The position numbers and the translations under genes were made by a program. A DNA stretch of 64,000 nt from an uncultured Pseudomonadales bacterium. GTDB lineage: Bacteria; Pseudomonadota; Gammaproteobacteria; Pseudomonadales; Azotimanducaceae. Each line of letters opens with the position of its first letter. Position 1 is the first letter of the stretch. The stretch spans positions 2,108,001-2,172,000 of the forward strand of contig OY282455.1 of assembly GCA_958296195.1 (NCBI GenBank), written 5' to 3'. Shown one piece after another: positions 18,259 through 26,417 of this stretch. A model generated the notes under the pieces. That model was not told where the DNA came from and did not search any database. It saw only the letters and a program-made list of their open reading frames with translations.

Positions 18259-18656
18259 ATGGGACTAGGACTGAAAGTCCGGTTCGTGGCTGCGCAGCAG
18301 GTCCCCTTCACCATCGACGCGGACTTCGACTTGGGCGAAGCCGCCGCTCCCTATTCCCGTGCGCACGGCGCCGACGTGGTCGTTCGCCGCGGTGTGGTGC
18401 CGTTGTCGCTGCCGCGTCCAGAACAGCGGGGGGTTGCCTGGCAACACGCCGCCGGCCGCACGTTGATCCTGACGCCCTGCGGTGTGCGCTTCCTCGTCGA
18501 GGGCGGCTCGACCATGCGCTACGCGCTCGATGGCGGCGCCTCGCCGGCGGACCTGCGGCTGTTCTTCCTGGGCACGGCGCTTAGTGTGCTGGCTGCGCAG
18601 CGCGGCCTGCTGCCCCTGAAGGCAAGCGCCGTTGCCAACGGTGAGGACGTGCATGC
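18259..18656 (+). pseudogene. truncated HprK-like kinase 1, unit A
   Basis: Matches the first about 133 residues of the intact kinase at 24212 (TIDADFDLGEAAAP, LAAQRGLLPLKASAV, GEDVHAL) and then stops matching immediately before the P-loop. A deletion joins it, out of frame, to the sulfotransferase remnant. Without the P-loop it cannot be an active kinase. Confidence 0.85.
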
Positions 18657-18892
18657 CCTCGGCGGCGGCCGAGCCGGTTGGCATCAACGACGTCGGGAGT
18701 GCGATGTCCAGCGCCCTTTACCACGGCCGGCCGTGGTTCGACAGCGTGGCGGGCATCTCATCGTCGGACTGCACGGAGGACGAGGCCGAATCCCTGCGTC
18801 CGGCCGTTGTCCGATTCTGGGCCCAGGAGGCGAAGCGCGAGGTCCTGGCCGCCCATGGGGCGACGATGGCCCGTTTCGGCTATTCATGTTGA
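18657..18892 (+). pseudogene. sulfotransferase remnant, unit A
   Basis: Two pieces of the sulfotransferase intact at 25201: an internal piece (AAEPVGINDVGSAM to RFWAQEA) and the last about 16 residues (VLAAHGATMARFGYSC). Both the cofactor loop YPRSGNTW and the RNPLD motif are deleted, so it is inactive. It may still be translated from an internal start at 18632. Confidence 0.85.
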
Positions 18893-18901
18893 GCTACTTG
18901 G

Positions 18902-19204
18902 ATGAGGAATATGGAGATCACGCCAAAAAGCCGCGTAAGACGCACTCCCGACAACTTCGTCAACGCCATGCTGGACGACGATCTGGTGTTCATGGACGTT
19001 GCCGAAGGCGAGTTCTACGGCCTCCGGGAAGCGGGCTTGCGCGTCTGGCAACTCATTGAGGAGGACAGCGGGACCTGGACGCAGGTTCAGGAGTTGACGG
19101 CGGCTCTGTGCGCCGAATTCAGGGTCGACGAGGAGAAGTGCCTGCGCGACCTGGCGGTGCTTCTGGATGAACTGCAGGCGGTCGGCCTGGTCGAGCTGTC
19201 GTAG
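18902..19204 (+). CDS. PqqD-like RiPP recognition protein (B1-type), unit A
   Basis: A 100-residue PqqD-fold protein (VRRTPDNFVNAMLDDDLVFMD, EFYGLREAGLRVWQLIEE, winged-helix end VLLDELQAVGLVEL). Such proteins are the leader-binding element of lasso peptide and PQQ systems. The start ATG 18902 matches the coupled start of the unit B copy. Nearly all residues are identical between copies, and the frame is intact in both, suggesting both are still selected. It would be expected to bind the W-x2-P-x-L leader of the precursors at 22078 and 30066. Confidence 0.85.
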   Translation: MRNMEITPKSRVRRTPDNFVNAMLDDDLVFMDVAEGEFYGLREAGLRVWQLIEEDSGTWTQVQELTAALCAEFRVDEEKCLRDLAVLLDELQAVGLVELS

Positions 19205-19225
19205 GTCGAGCGGCCGCAGGAAGGC

Positions 19226-19924
19226 ATGATTCAGCTCACGACCAGCGGTGTGCGCATTGCCAGGGACGACGCCTGGGCGGCGCAGCAGCAGGAGTTCGCG
19301 CAACGCCACTGCGTTGTGCTGGAGGGCTTTCTCGACGATTCCATTTTGCGCCATATCCCCCGGATGCTGGAGCAGGGCGAGTTCGACCTGCGCGGCGACT
19401 TCAATTGCGCAGGGCGGGAATTCGCCAGGGAGCTTACGATGCGGAAGTCTGAAGCGCTGCCGCAGATGCTCTTCTATTTCCTCAATCAACCCCCGCTGCG
19501 CGAGGCGATTGCCGAGCTCACGGGTTGTGAAAAGACCATTCGAACCTTCGTCGGCCGCTGCTTCAAGCACCTTCCGGGCGTCGGTCATTTCGATTCCTGG
19601 CACGGGGACGTCAGGGATGAACGGCTGCATGCCCTGAGCATCAACTTGTCCAGGGAGCCCTTCGAGGGCGGCAACTTGCAGATTCGAAGCAGGAGAACCA
19701 GGGAGGTTTTCCAAACGGTCGGGGCGGACCGGTTTGGGGACGCCTGCCTGTTCCGCATTGACGAATCCCTGCAGCACAGGACTCTTCCGCCACGGGGAAC
19801 CGCGCCCAGGTGTCGCTACGCGGGATGGTTCCGAGCCCAGGGAAGCTTGAGTGAGATAGTGTTGCGAAGCGCATTGTTTCCACTTGGGCGGCACCCGTCG
19901 GTTCGAAGAACGGACCGAGCATGA
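19226..19924 (+). CDS. 2OG-Fe(II) oxygenase 1, unit A
   Basis: About 232 residues. The iron triad is visible as H126-x-D128 (SWHGDV) and H184 (SLQHRT), with a downstream Arg in RCRYAGWF for 2-oxoglutarate; FEGGNLQIR is typical of the double-stranded beta-helix. It would hydroxylate or otherwise oxidise a peptide or amino acid side chain. Compared with the unit B copy it has a 33-base insertion just before the last 24 codons, changing the C-terminal tail. It overlaps the kinase 2 remnant by four bases (ATGA). Confidence 0.82.
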   Translation: MIQLTTSGVRIARDDAWAAQQQEFAQRHCVVLEGFLDDSILRHIPRMLEQGEFDLRGDFNCAGREFARELTMRKSEALPQMLFYFLNQPPLREAIAELTGCEKTIRTFVGRCFKHLPGVGHFDSWHGDVRDERLHALSINLSREPFEGGNLQIRSRRTREVFQTVGADRFGDACLFRIDESLQHRTLPPRGTAPRCRYAGWFRAQGSLSEIVLRSALFPLGRHPSVRRTDRA

Positions 19925-20031
19925 CTGCGCCGGAAGTTCCCTTCACCGTCGATGCGGACCTCGACCTGGACGAAGCGGCGGCGCTCTCAGCGCTGCCGGC
20001 CGGTCCACTTCCGGCGCTGGATTGCGCATGA
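19921..20031 (+). pseudogene. internally deleted HprK-like kinase 2, unit A
   Basis: An in-frame 36-codon remnant: the first about 21 residues (MTAPEVPFTVDADLDLDEAA) joined to the last about 13 (ALPAGPLPALDC) of the kinase intact at 27080. About 830 bases are missing, including the P-loop. Start and stop overlaps with its neighbours are kept, so translation coupling to the cyclase gene survives. Confidence 0.88.
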
Positions 20032-21998
20032 CGGCCTTGGCCGGGATCTTTCTCCGCGACGGGCGGCCGGTGGACCGCAAGCGCCTCACCGCCGTGGCCG
20101 ACTCCCTGCGGCCCTTCGGCGCCGGAGCTCCAACGGTGTGGCGCAGTGGCCCCGCGGGGTTGGTGAAGACGGTCTCCGTCGTTGCCACGCCGCAGGACGA
20201 GTTCGACAGCCAGCCGATCGAATTGCATGGCGGACGTGTCCTGTTGTTCGACGGCTTCCTCAACCACCGCGAGGAGCTGGTCTCCGCGCTGGGCCTGACC
20301 CAGGGCGAAGCGCAGCGGACTGCGGACGGCGCCCTGTTCGCCCGCGCCGTGGCGCGTTGGGGGGACGCGGCCGCCGAGCGGGCGGAAGGCTGGTTCACCG
20401 CCGTGCTCTGGGACCCGCACACCCGCGTCCTGCAAGCCGTCTGCTCACCGATCACGGCGCCGCCGCTGCATTTCTCCGTCGATTCCCGCCGGGTGATCAT
20501 TGCCACCGTTCCCCGCGGCATCTTCGCGTGGGGCGACGTCCCGCGCCGTCTCGACGACGCGTATTTCGCCAGCAGCCTCATTCTCGACTACGGCGACCCC
20601 CGCGCCACGTTCTATCAGGGCGTGTCCTCCCTCTCTCCCGGCGAGATGCTGACGGTCGGGCCGCGCAAGGACGAAGTGAGGCGCTACTACGATCTGGCCG
20701 AGCGGGCTCGTCCGGTTCGGCTGCCCAAGGATGAGGACTATGTGGAGGCGGCCAACGACTTGCTGCGCGGCGCGGTGCGCAGCGTGTTGCGGGCGCCGGA
20801 GACGCCGGCCGTCCTGATGAGCGGCGGATTCGACTCGACGTCGGTTGCGGTCACGGCCATGGAGGTTCTGGAGGGGTGTCCCGGCGCGGCGCCGCTCATC
20901 TCCTTCACGGCGGTCCCCGAGCCGGGGTGGGACGGACGCGTTCCGGCGGGCCATACGGGAGACGAGGGCGATGCGGTGCGGGCTCTGGCGCGGATGCATC
21001 CGGATCTCGACGCCCGGTTCGTCGCGGCCGCGGGCCGCAGCGTCGCCGACCCGCAGATGCGGATGTTCGAGCTGGCGGAGTTCCCCATGCGCAACCCCGG
21101 CAACGCGTACTGGATCCATGAATGCCTGCGCCAGGCCGCGGCCGCGGGGCGGCGCGTCGTCCTGCACGGCACCGGCGGCGGCCACATGCTCAGCCGCAGC
21201 GGCTACGGGCGCTTGAGCGATGCGTTCCGCGCTGGGCGCTGGCGGGCCCTGTGGCGGATGGCCGCCGGTCTGCCGCACGGGCGGCTCGGCCGGTTCTCGC
21301 CCCTGCTGCGCCACGCAGTCCTTCCCAACCTGCCCGAGGGGATGCACCGCGTCCTGCGCAAGGTTGCGTACGGCGACCGCGGCTGGCGCGGGTACAGCCC
21401 CGTCCATCCCGACTACGCCCGCTCCGCGGGAGTGGACGAACGCGCCCGGGAACGGGGCTTCGATCCCTTTTTCAAGCAGCATCCGTCCGGCCAGGAAGCG
21501 GCGCTGCGCGCGCTGTCGAGGCCGATTGTGCGCAACGCCAGAGCGTCGTTCCGGGCACTGGGGGTCCTCCACGGCGTTGCGCTCCGGGATCCGCTCCTCG
21601 AGCGCCGGCTGATGGAGTGGGGCTGCGGGCTGCCGTACGACCAGTTTCTGCGCGAGGGCCGGAGCCACATGCTGGTCCGAAGGCTCATGCAGGATCGGCT
21701 GCCGGCCGAGATTCTGGATGGGCCCAAGGGCCTGCAGGCAGCGGACTGGCACTTGCGGATCACCCGCCGGCTGCCGGAAATCCGCATGACCCTGGAGCGC
21801 TGGCGCGACGATCCCGCCGTCGCCGGACGGCTCGACCTCGATCGCCTGCTGCGCGCCCTGGACACCTGGCCGGAGTACACCCCGTTGTCGGCTCGCGACC
21901 ATCCCGACTGGCTGGTGCTGCGCCACCTGCCCCGCGCGCTCAATGCCGGGCGTTTCATCAAGTGGGTCGAGGGCGGCGGCAATTGGGCGGCGATGTGA
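20028..21998 (+). CDS. asparagine-synthetase-like lasso cyclase (C-type), unit A, intact
   Basis: A 656-residue AsnB-like protein. The N-terminal glutaminase domain starts MTALAGIF, so the catalytic Cys 2 of true asparagine synthetases is absent. The ATP-pyrophosphatase loop is SGGFDS (265-270). Both features fit lasso peptide macrolactam synthetases, which adenylate an Asp or Glu side chain of the precursor and close a ring with its N-terminus. ATG overlaps the kinase 2 stop. The unit B copy is frameshifted, so this is the only intact cyclase in the window. Confidence 0.85.
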   Translation: MTALAGIFLRDGRPVDRKRLTAVADSLRPFGAGAPTVWRSGPAGLVKTVSVVATPQDEFDSQPIELHGGRVLLFDGFLNHREELVSALGLTQGEAQRTADGALFARAVARWGDAAAERAEGWFTAVLWDPHTRVLQAVCSPITAPPLHFSVDSRRVIIATVPRGIFAWGDVPRRLDDAYFASSLILDYGDPRATFYQGVSSLSPGEMLTVGPRKDEVRRYYDLAERARPVRLPKDEDYVEAANDLLRGAVRSVLRAPETPAVLMSGGFDSTSVAVTAMEVLEGCPGAAPLISFTAVPEPGWDGRVPAGHTGDEGDAVRALARMHPDLDARFVAAAGRSVADPQMRMFELAEFPMRNPGNAYWIHECLRQAAAAGRRVVLHGTGGGHMLSRSGYGRLSDAFRAGRWRALWRMAAGLPHGRLGRFSPLLRHAVLPNLPEGMHRVLRKVAYGDRGWRGYSPVHPDYARSAGVDERARERGFDPFFKQHPSGQEAALRALSRPIVRNARASFRALGVLHGVALRDPLLERRLMEWGCGLPYDQFLREGRSHMLVRRLMQDRLPAEILDGPKGLQAADWHLRITRRLPEIRMTLERWRDDPAVAGRLDLDRLLRALDTWPEYTPLSARDHPDWLVLRHLPRALNAGRFIKWVEGGGNWAAM

Positions 21999-22077
21999 TA
22001 GCATCTTTTCTGGTAGAGTTGCTGCGTTTCAGTGGACAGCTCGCTTGAATTCAGGGAACAACAGGAGGAATAAGCCG

Positions 22078-22236
22078 ATGGGCAGCGAGAACCAAATGGA
22101 TCCCCCCGACGAGCGCAAGGCTTGGACGGAGCCCCGCTTGGCGCGGTTGGGCACTGACCTGCAGGATGTCGAGGCGGTCAAGTCCTTTGACCCCGATAGT
22201 GATGGCTTGGATCATGACCCACTACCGATGTCGTAA
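22078..22236 (+). CDS. lasso-like RiPP precursor A
   Basis: A 52-residue peptide with AGGAGG nine bases before its ATG. Residues 11-28 (DERKAWTEPRLARLGTDL) match the lasso leader pattern aromatic-x2-P-x-L-x2-LG. After residue 28 it differs completely from precursor B although surrounding DNA is nearly identical. Taking the shared Lys 35 as the last leader residue, the core would be SFDPDSDGLDHDPLPMS, with Asp at position 7 as a possible ring acceptor and a C-terminal Ser. The cleavage point is inferred; the typical Thr before it is Val here, and no Gly starts the core. Confidence 0.75.
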   Translation: MGSENQMDPPDERKAWTEPRLARLGTDLQDVEAVKSFDPDSDGLDHDPLPMS

Positions 22237-22279
22237 GCTGCAGCGGTCGGCGGAAGGCCGTGACCGGGCCGGATAGAGG

Positions 22280-23179
22280 GTGGTTGTGCCGGAATGCAAA
22301 TTCTCCCGGGTGACGCCCGGGCTGCTGGCCCTGGGCGGGGTGCTTGACCAGGCCGAGTGCGTCGCGCAACGGGCGCTGGCGGCGGATGGCCGCGACGGCC
22401 AAGCGCTCTGGAGGCTTGGCGACATCCATCGGATGCGGGGAAACCTCGACACCGCAAGAGATCTATACCGACGCCTGAGCGAGTCCGGCCCCGATCGGCT
22501 GAAAGCGTCTTGGTTGAGTGCGCTGCTCGACGGCCGCGGGTTGCCGGAAGCGCCGCCCCACGGCACCCATCCCGCCCCATTCGTGCGGATGAAGGATTTC
22601 CTGACCGCGCAGGAGTGCGGCCGCCTGTTCGCGCTGGCGCTGGCTCGGCGCGAGCGCTTCGGCGCCGCACGAGTGGTGCATGAGGGAGGCGGGCGCGTGA
22701 AACCGCAGGCACGAATCACCTTGGAGGCGGAACCACGCGCGCGGCGGGACGTCAGGCTCTGGTTTTTGCCGAGGCTTGAACATGCGATTCCGCAGATCCT
22801 GACGCGCCTGCGCCTAAAGGATCCGGGTCGATACCGCATCACGATGAACATGCGGGTATATCCAGCAGGTGGTTTCTATACCATCCACTGCGACAACAGA
22901 GACGAGCCCTTTCGTGACCGAGTGCTGAGCTTCATCTGTTTTTTCCATCCCGAACCCAGGCGTTTCTCCGGCGGAGACCTTCTTCTCTACGATTCCAACC
23001 AAAGGGGAGGGCATCCGGTTCCTGCTTTCTCGCGCATCGAGCCGTTTCGCGGGGGCATTGTCTTCTTCATGAGCGAAGACTGGCACCAAGTGACGCCTGT
23101 GGAGTGCGATGCCGACGATTTCGGGGCGGGGCGCTTCGTCTTGAGCGGCCACGTCTCCTTCCCCAGCGGCAGCGAATGA
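22280..23179 (+). CDS. prolyl-4-hydroxylase-like 2OG-Fe(II) oxygenase, unit A
   Basis: About 299 residues. Residues 1-80 look like a TPR-type helical repeat (ALWRLGDIHRMRGNLDTARDLY). The C-terminal 200 residues are a P4H-type oxygenase with YTIHCDN (HxD), FSGGDLLLYDSN and DWHQVTPV plus GRFVLSGHV (distal His and 2OG-binding Arg). The ATG used by the unit B copy is lost here, so translation must start at GTG 22280 or 22286. It follows the precursor by 43 bases and may hydroxylate its Pro or Asp residues. Confidence 0.8.
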   Translation: MVVPECKFSRVTPGLLALGGVLDQAECVAQRALAADGRDGQALWRLGDIHRMRGNLDTARDLYRRLSESGPDRLKASWLSALLDGRGLPEAPPHGTHPAPFVRMKDFLTAQECGRLFALALARRERFGAARVVHEGGGRVKPQARITLEAEPRARRDVRLWFLPRLEHAIPQILTRLRLKDPGRYRITMNMRVYPAGGFYTIHCDNRDEPFRDRVLSFICFFHPEPRRFSGGDLLLYDSNQRGGHPVPAFSRIEPFRGGIVFFMSEDWHQVTPVECDADDFGAGRFVLSGHVSFPSGSE

Positions 23180-23236
23180 CCAGCGCCCGCGGGCATGGCC
23201 TTGCACCATCAGCGCGAACCTTAACTTGAGCGAAAC

Positions 23237-23267
23237 TGCCGCAGAGGCCGCCAAAGGCTCTGCGGCA
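23237..23267. terminator. 10-base-stem hairpin before tilS copy, unit A
   Basis: TGCCGCAGAG (23237-23246) and CTCTGCGGCA (23258-23267) pair perfectly around an 11-base loop. The same hairpin precedes the true tilS at 31228. It probably separates the RiPP operon from tilS; no T-run follows. Confidence 0.5.
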
Positions 23268-23296
23268 CTGGTTGGCGGGAACGATGTCGATGCGCG

Positions 23297-23587
23297 ATGG
23301 ACAGCCATGATCTTCTGCGTCCAGCGTTAGCCGGGCTCGACTGCAAGCGCTTGACGGTCGCGTTCTCCGGCGGCATGGACTCCACCGTGCTGCTCCATCT
23401 TGCGGTGCCGGCGGCGCTCAAGCCGCACCGGGTGGACCAGGGCGGCTGCCAAGTCACCATCGGCTACCAAGCGGCGGAGGTGGCGGGTTCGGTTCGCCTC
23501 GGCTGGCGGGTCAAGCCCGCCGAAACCCTGCTGCAGCGCCTGAAGGCCGAATTCGGCGACGACCGGGTGCTGGTGGAATCCAACTAG
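23297..23587 (+). pseudogene. in-frame chimera: first part of TilS fused to last part of DnaE
   Basis: A 96-codon open frame. The first 38 codons copy tilS (including the PP-loop SGGMDST), and the rest copies the dnaE end (QGGCQVTIGYQAAEVAG to the stop). The joint is at CGGCGG, shared by both parents. It is the scar of the tandem duplication; a product is possible because start and leader of tilS are kept, but a function is unlikely. Confidence 0.92.
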
Positions 23588-23650
23588 CGGTTCGCAAGCC
23601 GCCTGAACGAAGGTTTGACGACGAACTTCGCCCTAACTAGACTTGGGCGC

Positions 23651-23786
23651 GTCCGTCACGCCCGCCGCCGGGGATGAGATCATGCGCCTCACCTCGGGAT
23701 ACCCGTACTTCCTGCAGATTATGGGGCGGTCCCTGTGGGACGCCCTGCCGCCGCCTCGGGCCGAGATCGACTCCGCCGCCGCGTAG
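23651..23786 (+). pseudogene. remnant of the AAA ATPase, unit B
   Basis: Matches the unit A ATPase from ASVTLAAGDEIMRLTSGYP to PPRAEIDSAA. Everything from just before the ATG to about residue 250 and the C-terminal third are gone. Confidence 0.9.
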
Positions 23787-23825
23787 CGCCATGCCGAACG
23801 GAGCGCCCCCGATCCAGCCGCCGCC

Positions 23826-23882
23826 GGGCTTTGCGCCTCGGGCTGCGGTCGCTGCGCTCCCTTCGCCCGAGGCGCAAAGCCC
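23826..23882. repeat. long perfect palindrome, unit B
   Basis: GGGCTTTGCGCCTCGGG (23826-23842) pairs perfectly with CCCGAGGCGCAAAGCCC (23866-23882), 17 bases per arm with a 23-base loop. It resembles REP-type or MITE-type intergenic palindromes. Absent from unit A. Confidence 0.8.
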
Positions 23883-23980
23883 GACTGAAACCCGAACGGC
23901 GCCGGCTTCAAGCGCCGGCCGTCCGGATGCAAACTTGCGCTGCGGAAAGCGCCAAAGCCTTGCCCGCGCCCACCGCAGCC

Positions 23981-24031
23981 AAACCGGACAGTTTATTTGT
24001 TCTAAAACCGGACACTTCTATTTGTTGCTAA
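23981..24031. mobile_element. insertion-sequence-like end repeats
   Basis: Two adjacent direct repeats: AAACCGGACAGTTTATTTG (from 23981) and AAACCGGACACTTCTATTTG (from 24005), each followed by a TTxTAA-like tail. Closely spaced repeats of this kind are typical of the ends of some insertion sequences (for example IS21-like). No transposase is present, and unit A lacks this sequence. Confidence 0.45.
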
Positions 24032-24049
24032 CAGCTGCTGCTCAGCAAT

Positions 24050-24078
24050 TTGACAGCCATGCCTATGTGGAGTATTTT
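24050..24078 (+). promoter_or_regulatory. sigma-70 promoter of unit B operon
   Basis: TTGACA (24050-24055), 17-base spacer, TATTTT (24073-24078), same as in unit A with one spacer change. Transcription would start near 24085, giving a leader of about 125 bases that contains the poly-C tract. Confidence 0.7.
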
Positions 24079-24105
24079 GCCGCAATGAACTTAGCTATTT
24101 CCTTG

Positions 24106-24127
24106 CCCCCCCCCCCCCCCCCCCCCC
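24106..24127. repeat. poly-C tract (22 C) in the operon leader, unit B
   Basis: Uninterrupted run of 22 C between the promoter and kinase 1. Such tracts change length readily; here a change would alter the untranslated leader rather than a reading frame. Confidence 0.85.
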
Positions 24128-24211
24128 GCAAAAGCGCGGCCAGGAGGACGGTGGCGCAATGCGCGTGTTGAGTCCTCCGCTTAAGCGTAAGCCGCCAATT
24201 TTCGTTGCCCG

Positions 24212-25204
24212 ATGGGACCAGGAATGAAGGTTCGGGCCGTGGCTGCGCAGCAGGTCCCCTTCACCATCGACGCGGACTTCGACTTGGGCGAAGCCGCCGC
24301 TCCCTGGTGCCGGGCGCACGGCGCCGATGTGGTCGTTCGCCGCGGCGCGGTGCCGTTGTCGCTGCCGCGTCCGGAATCGCGGGGGGTTGCCTGGCAACAC
24401 GCCGCCGGCCGCACGTTGATCCTGACGCCATGCGGCGCGCGCTTCCTCGTCAAGGGCGGCTCGGCCATGCGCTACGCGCTTGATGGCGGCGCCTCGCTGG
24501 CGGACCTGCGGTTGTTCTTCCTCGGCACGGCGCTTGGTGTGTTGGCTGCGCAGCGCGGCCTGCTGCCTCTGAAGGCAAGCGCCGTTGCCAACGGCGAGGA
24601 CGTGCATGCCCTCGTCGGCATGCCGACGAGGGGCAAGTCGGCCTCGGCGGCGGCGTTGGCCGCGCGCGGCTATCCATTCTTCGCCGACGACCTGTTGATT
24701 CTCGATCCCACGGGCTTGGACACGGAGGCGCGCTGCTATCGCTGCGACGACTTGAAGGTGTGGCCAAAGGCTCTGGAGCTCGCCGACTGCGAGAAAGTTG
24801 GGCCCGTACGCCCAACCTCGAAGTACCGCAAGCTGTACGCCGTGCCGCGCCAAAGGGCGGCCCGAGTGTCGGGGCGCCTGCGAACCGTTGTGTACCTGGC
24901 CAGCTTCAAGAGGGGCGATGCTTCCGGTGATCGCCACTCCATGCACTTGGAGCGGCTGTCGGGGAGCAACAAAGTGGAAACAGTGATTGAAGCCGCCATA
25001 CACTCCCGGCCGATCACGATTGCCGTCGTTGGGCGCCTGCCGCTCTTTCAATGGGTCATGGCTTTGAGCCGCCGCGTGGAGATGCTGAGGCTCACCCGCC
25101 CCGAAATCCCGGCCATGTTCGGAGCCGGCGTCAACCGCATCGCCGCGCTGCTGTCGGCAGCCGAATCAGGCGCCGTGCAGACGTGCAAGGACGCGGTGCC
25201 ATGA
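24212..25204 (+). CDS. HprK-like serine kinase 1, unit B
   Basis: 330 residues from ATG 24212 (ATG 24224 is an in-frame alternative with a nearby AGGA). It resembles the HPr kinase/phosphorylase-like proteins of lasso peptide clusters: LLPLKASAV (112-125 region), P-loop GMPTRGKS (136-143), and YPFFADD with tandem Asp (154-160). Relatives such as the paeninodin kinase phosphorylate the C-terminal Ser of the precursor; both precursors here end in Ser. It is the first gene after the promoter and overlaps the sulfotransferase start by four bases. Confidence 0.75.
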   Translation: MGPGMKVRAVAAQQVPFTIDADFDLGEAAAPWCRAHGADVVVRRGAVPLSLPRPESRGVAWQHAAGRTLILTPCGARFLVKGGSAMRYALDGGASLADLRLFFLGTALGVLAAQRGLLPLKASAVANGEDVHALVGMPTRGKSASAAALAARGYPFFADDLLILDPTGLDTEARCYRCDDLKVWPKALELADCEKVGPVRPTSKYRKLYAVPRQRAARVSGRLRTVVYLASFKRGDASGDRHSMHLERLSGSNKVETVIEAAIHSRPITIAVVGRLPLFQWVMALSRRVEMLRLTRPEIPAMFGAGVNRIAALLSAAESGAVQTCKDAVP

Positions 25205-26097
25205 CGAGGGCGCACCCGGTGTCCGGCCAACGGCGCATCGCCTGGTTGGCGAGCTACCCGAGATCGGGCAACACCTGGACGCGCCTGCTGTTGGCGAACT
25301 TCCTGTCGGCGGCGGCCGAACCGGTTGGCATCAACGACCTCGGGAGTGCGATGTTCAGTGCCCTTTACCACGGCCGGCCGTGGTTCGACAGCGTGGCGGG
25401 CATCTCATCGTCGGACTGCACGGAGGACGAGGCCGAATCCCTGCGTCCGGCCGTTGTCCGATTCTGGGCCCAGGAGACGCAGCGCAAGGCAACGCCGCTG
25501 TTCTGCAAATCGCATGAAGCCTGCCGCGCTACTCCGGCCGGCGAACCCTTGTTTCCGGACGACGTGACGGTCGGCGCGGTGTACCTGATCCGCAACCCGC
25601 TCGACATCGCCGTGTCCTGGGCGTTTTACTTGGGCGACAAGGGCTTCGCGGACAGCGTCGCCTATCTGAATGCCCGGACAAGTGGCCTAGGAGGCGCCGG
25701 AAACCATGAGCTTCGCCAGCGGTTGTTCGATTGGTCCGGCCACGTCGAGAGCTGGACGGGCGCGTCGTTTCCCGTGCTGACGGTGCGTTACGAAGACCTG
25801 CTTGCGGACACCGCCGGCTGGCTGGGCAAGATCGCTTCGTTCCTGCGCCTCGACGGCGCTTCCGACCGCCGGCGGCTGGAGCAGGCCGTTGCCCACTCGG
25901 CCTTTGCGCGGCTGCAGGAGAACGAAGGCCGCGAAGGCTTCCATAAGAACAGTCCGCACAGCCGGACCCCCTTCTTCCGCTCGGGCGTCGCCGGAGATTG
26001 GGGGCGGCATCTCTCGGCGGCACAGGTGCGCGACGTCCTGGCCGCCCATGGGGCGACGATGGCGCGCTTCGGCTATTCATGTCGAGCTACTGGATGA
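25201..26097 (+). CDS. PAPS-type sulfotransferase, unit B
   Basis: 298 residues with the PAPS-binding loop SYPRSGNTW (18-26) and the 3'-phosphate motif VYLIRNPLDIAVSW (about 127-140), both hallmarks of sulfotransferases, and a C-terminal FRSGVAGDW segment. It probably moves sulfate from PAPS to a hydroxyl on the peptide product or another small molecule. ATG overlaps the kinase 1 stop and its stop overlaps the PqqD start (ATGA both times), so it is tightly bound to the operon. The unit A copy is destroyed. Confidence 0.85.
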   Translation: MTRAHPVSGQRRIAWLASYPRSGNTWTRLLLANFLSAAAEPVGINDLGSAMFSALYHGRPWFDSVAGISSSDCTEDEAESLRPAVVRFWAQETQRKATPLFCKSHEACRATPAGEPLFPDDVTVGAVYLIRNPLDIAVSWAFYLGDKGFADSVAYLNARTSGLGGAGNHELRQRLFDWSGHVESWTGASFPVLTVRYEDLLADTAGWLGKIASFLRLDGASDRRRLEQAVAHSAFARLQENEGREGFHKNSPHSRTPFFRSGVAGDWGRHLSAAQVRDVLAAHGATMARFGYSCRATG

Positions 26098-26396
26098 AGA
26101 ATATGAAGATCACACCGGAAAGCCGCGTAAGACGCACTCCCGACAACTTCGTCAACGCCATGCTGGACGACGATCTGGTGTTCATGGACGTTGCCGAAGG
26201 CCAGTTCTACGGTCTCCGGGAAGCGGGCCTGCGCGTCTGGCAACTCATCGAGGAGGACAGCGGGGCCTGGACGCAGGTTCAGGAGTTGACGACGGCTCTG
26301 TGCGCAGAGTTCAGGGTCGACGAGGAGAAGTGCCGGCGCGACATCGCGGTGCTTCTGGATGAATTGCAGGCGGTCGGCCTGGTCGAGCTGTCGTAG
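26094..26396 (+). CDS. PqqD-like RiPP recognition protein (B1-type), unit B
   Basis: 100 residues, same family and start (MKNMKITPESRV) as the unit A copy, with only a handful of substitutions (for example EGE to EGQ, DLAV to DIAV). ATGA overlap with the sulfotransferase supports the ATG 26094 start. Presumed leader-binding partner of the cyclase. Confidence 0.85.
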   Translation: MKNMKITPESRVRRTPDNFVNAMLDDDLVFMDVAEGQFYGLREAGLRVWQLIEEDSGAWTQVQELTTALCAEFRVDEEKCRRDIAVLLDELQAVGLVELS

Positions 26397-26417
26397 GTCG
26401 ACCGGTCGCAGGAAGGC

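Larger units (their letters stand above)
16432..23408. repeat. tandem duplication unit A
   Basis: First copy of a direct tandem duplication. It starts in dnaE at CGGCGG (16432-16437), covers the dnaE end, ATPase, lasso-like operon and the first 38 codons of a tilS copy, and joins unit B at the next CGGCGG (23409). Length 6977 bases. Relative to B it has lost parts of kinase 1, the sulfotransferase and kinase 2, and has a 33-base insertion in the first oxygenase gene. Confidence 0.9.
23588..24211. other. decayed ATPase region and operon leader, unit B
   Basis: No intact gene in about 620 bases. In order it holds the ATPase leader, an ATPase fragment, a long palindrome, insertion-sequence-like end repeats, the conserved promoter and a poly-C tract, each listed separately. 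Confidence 0.7.
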
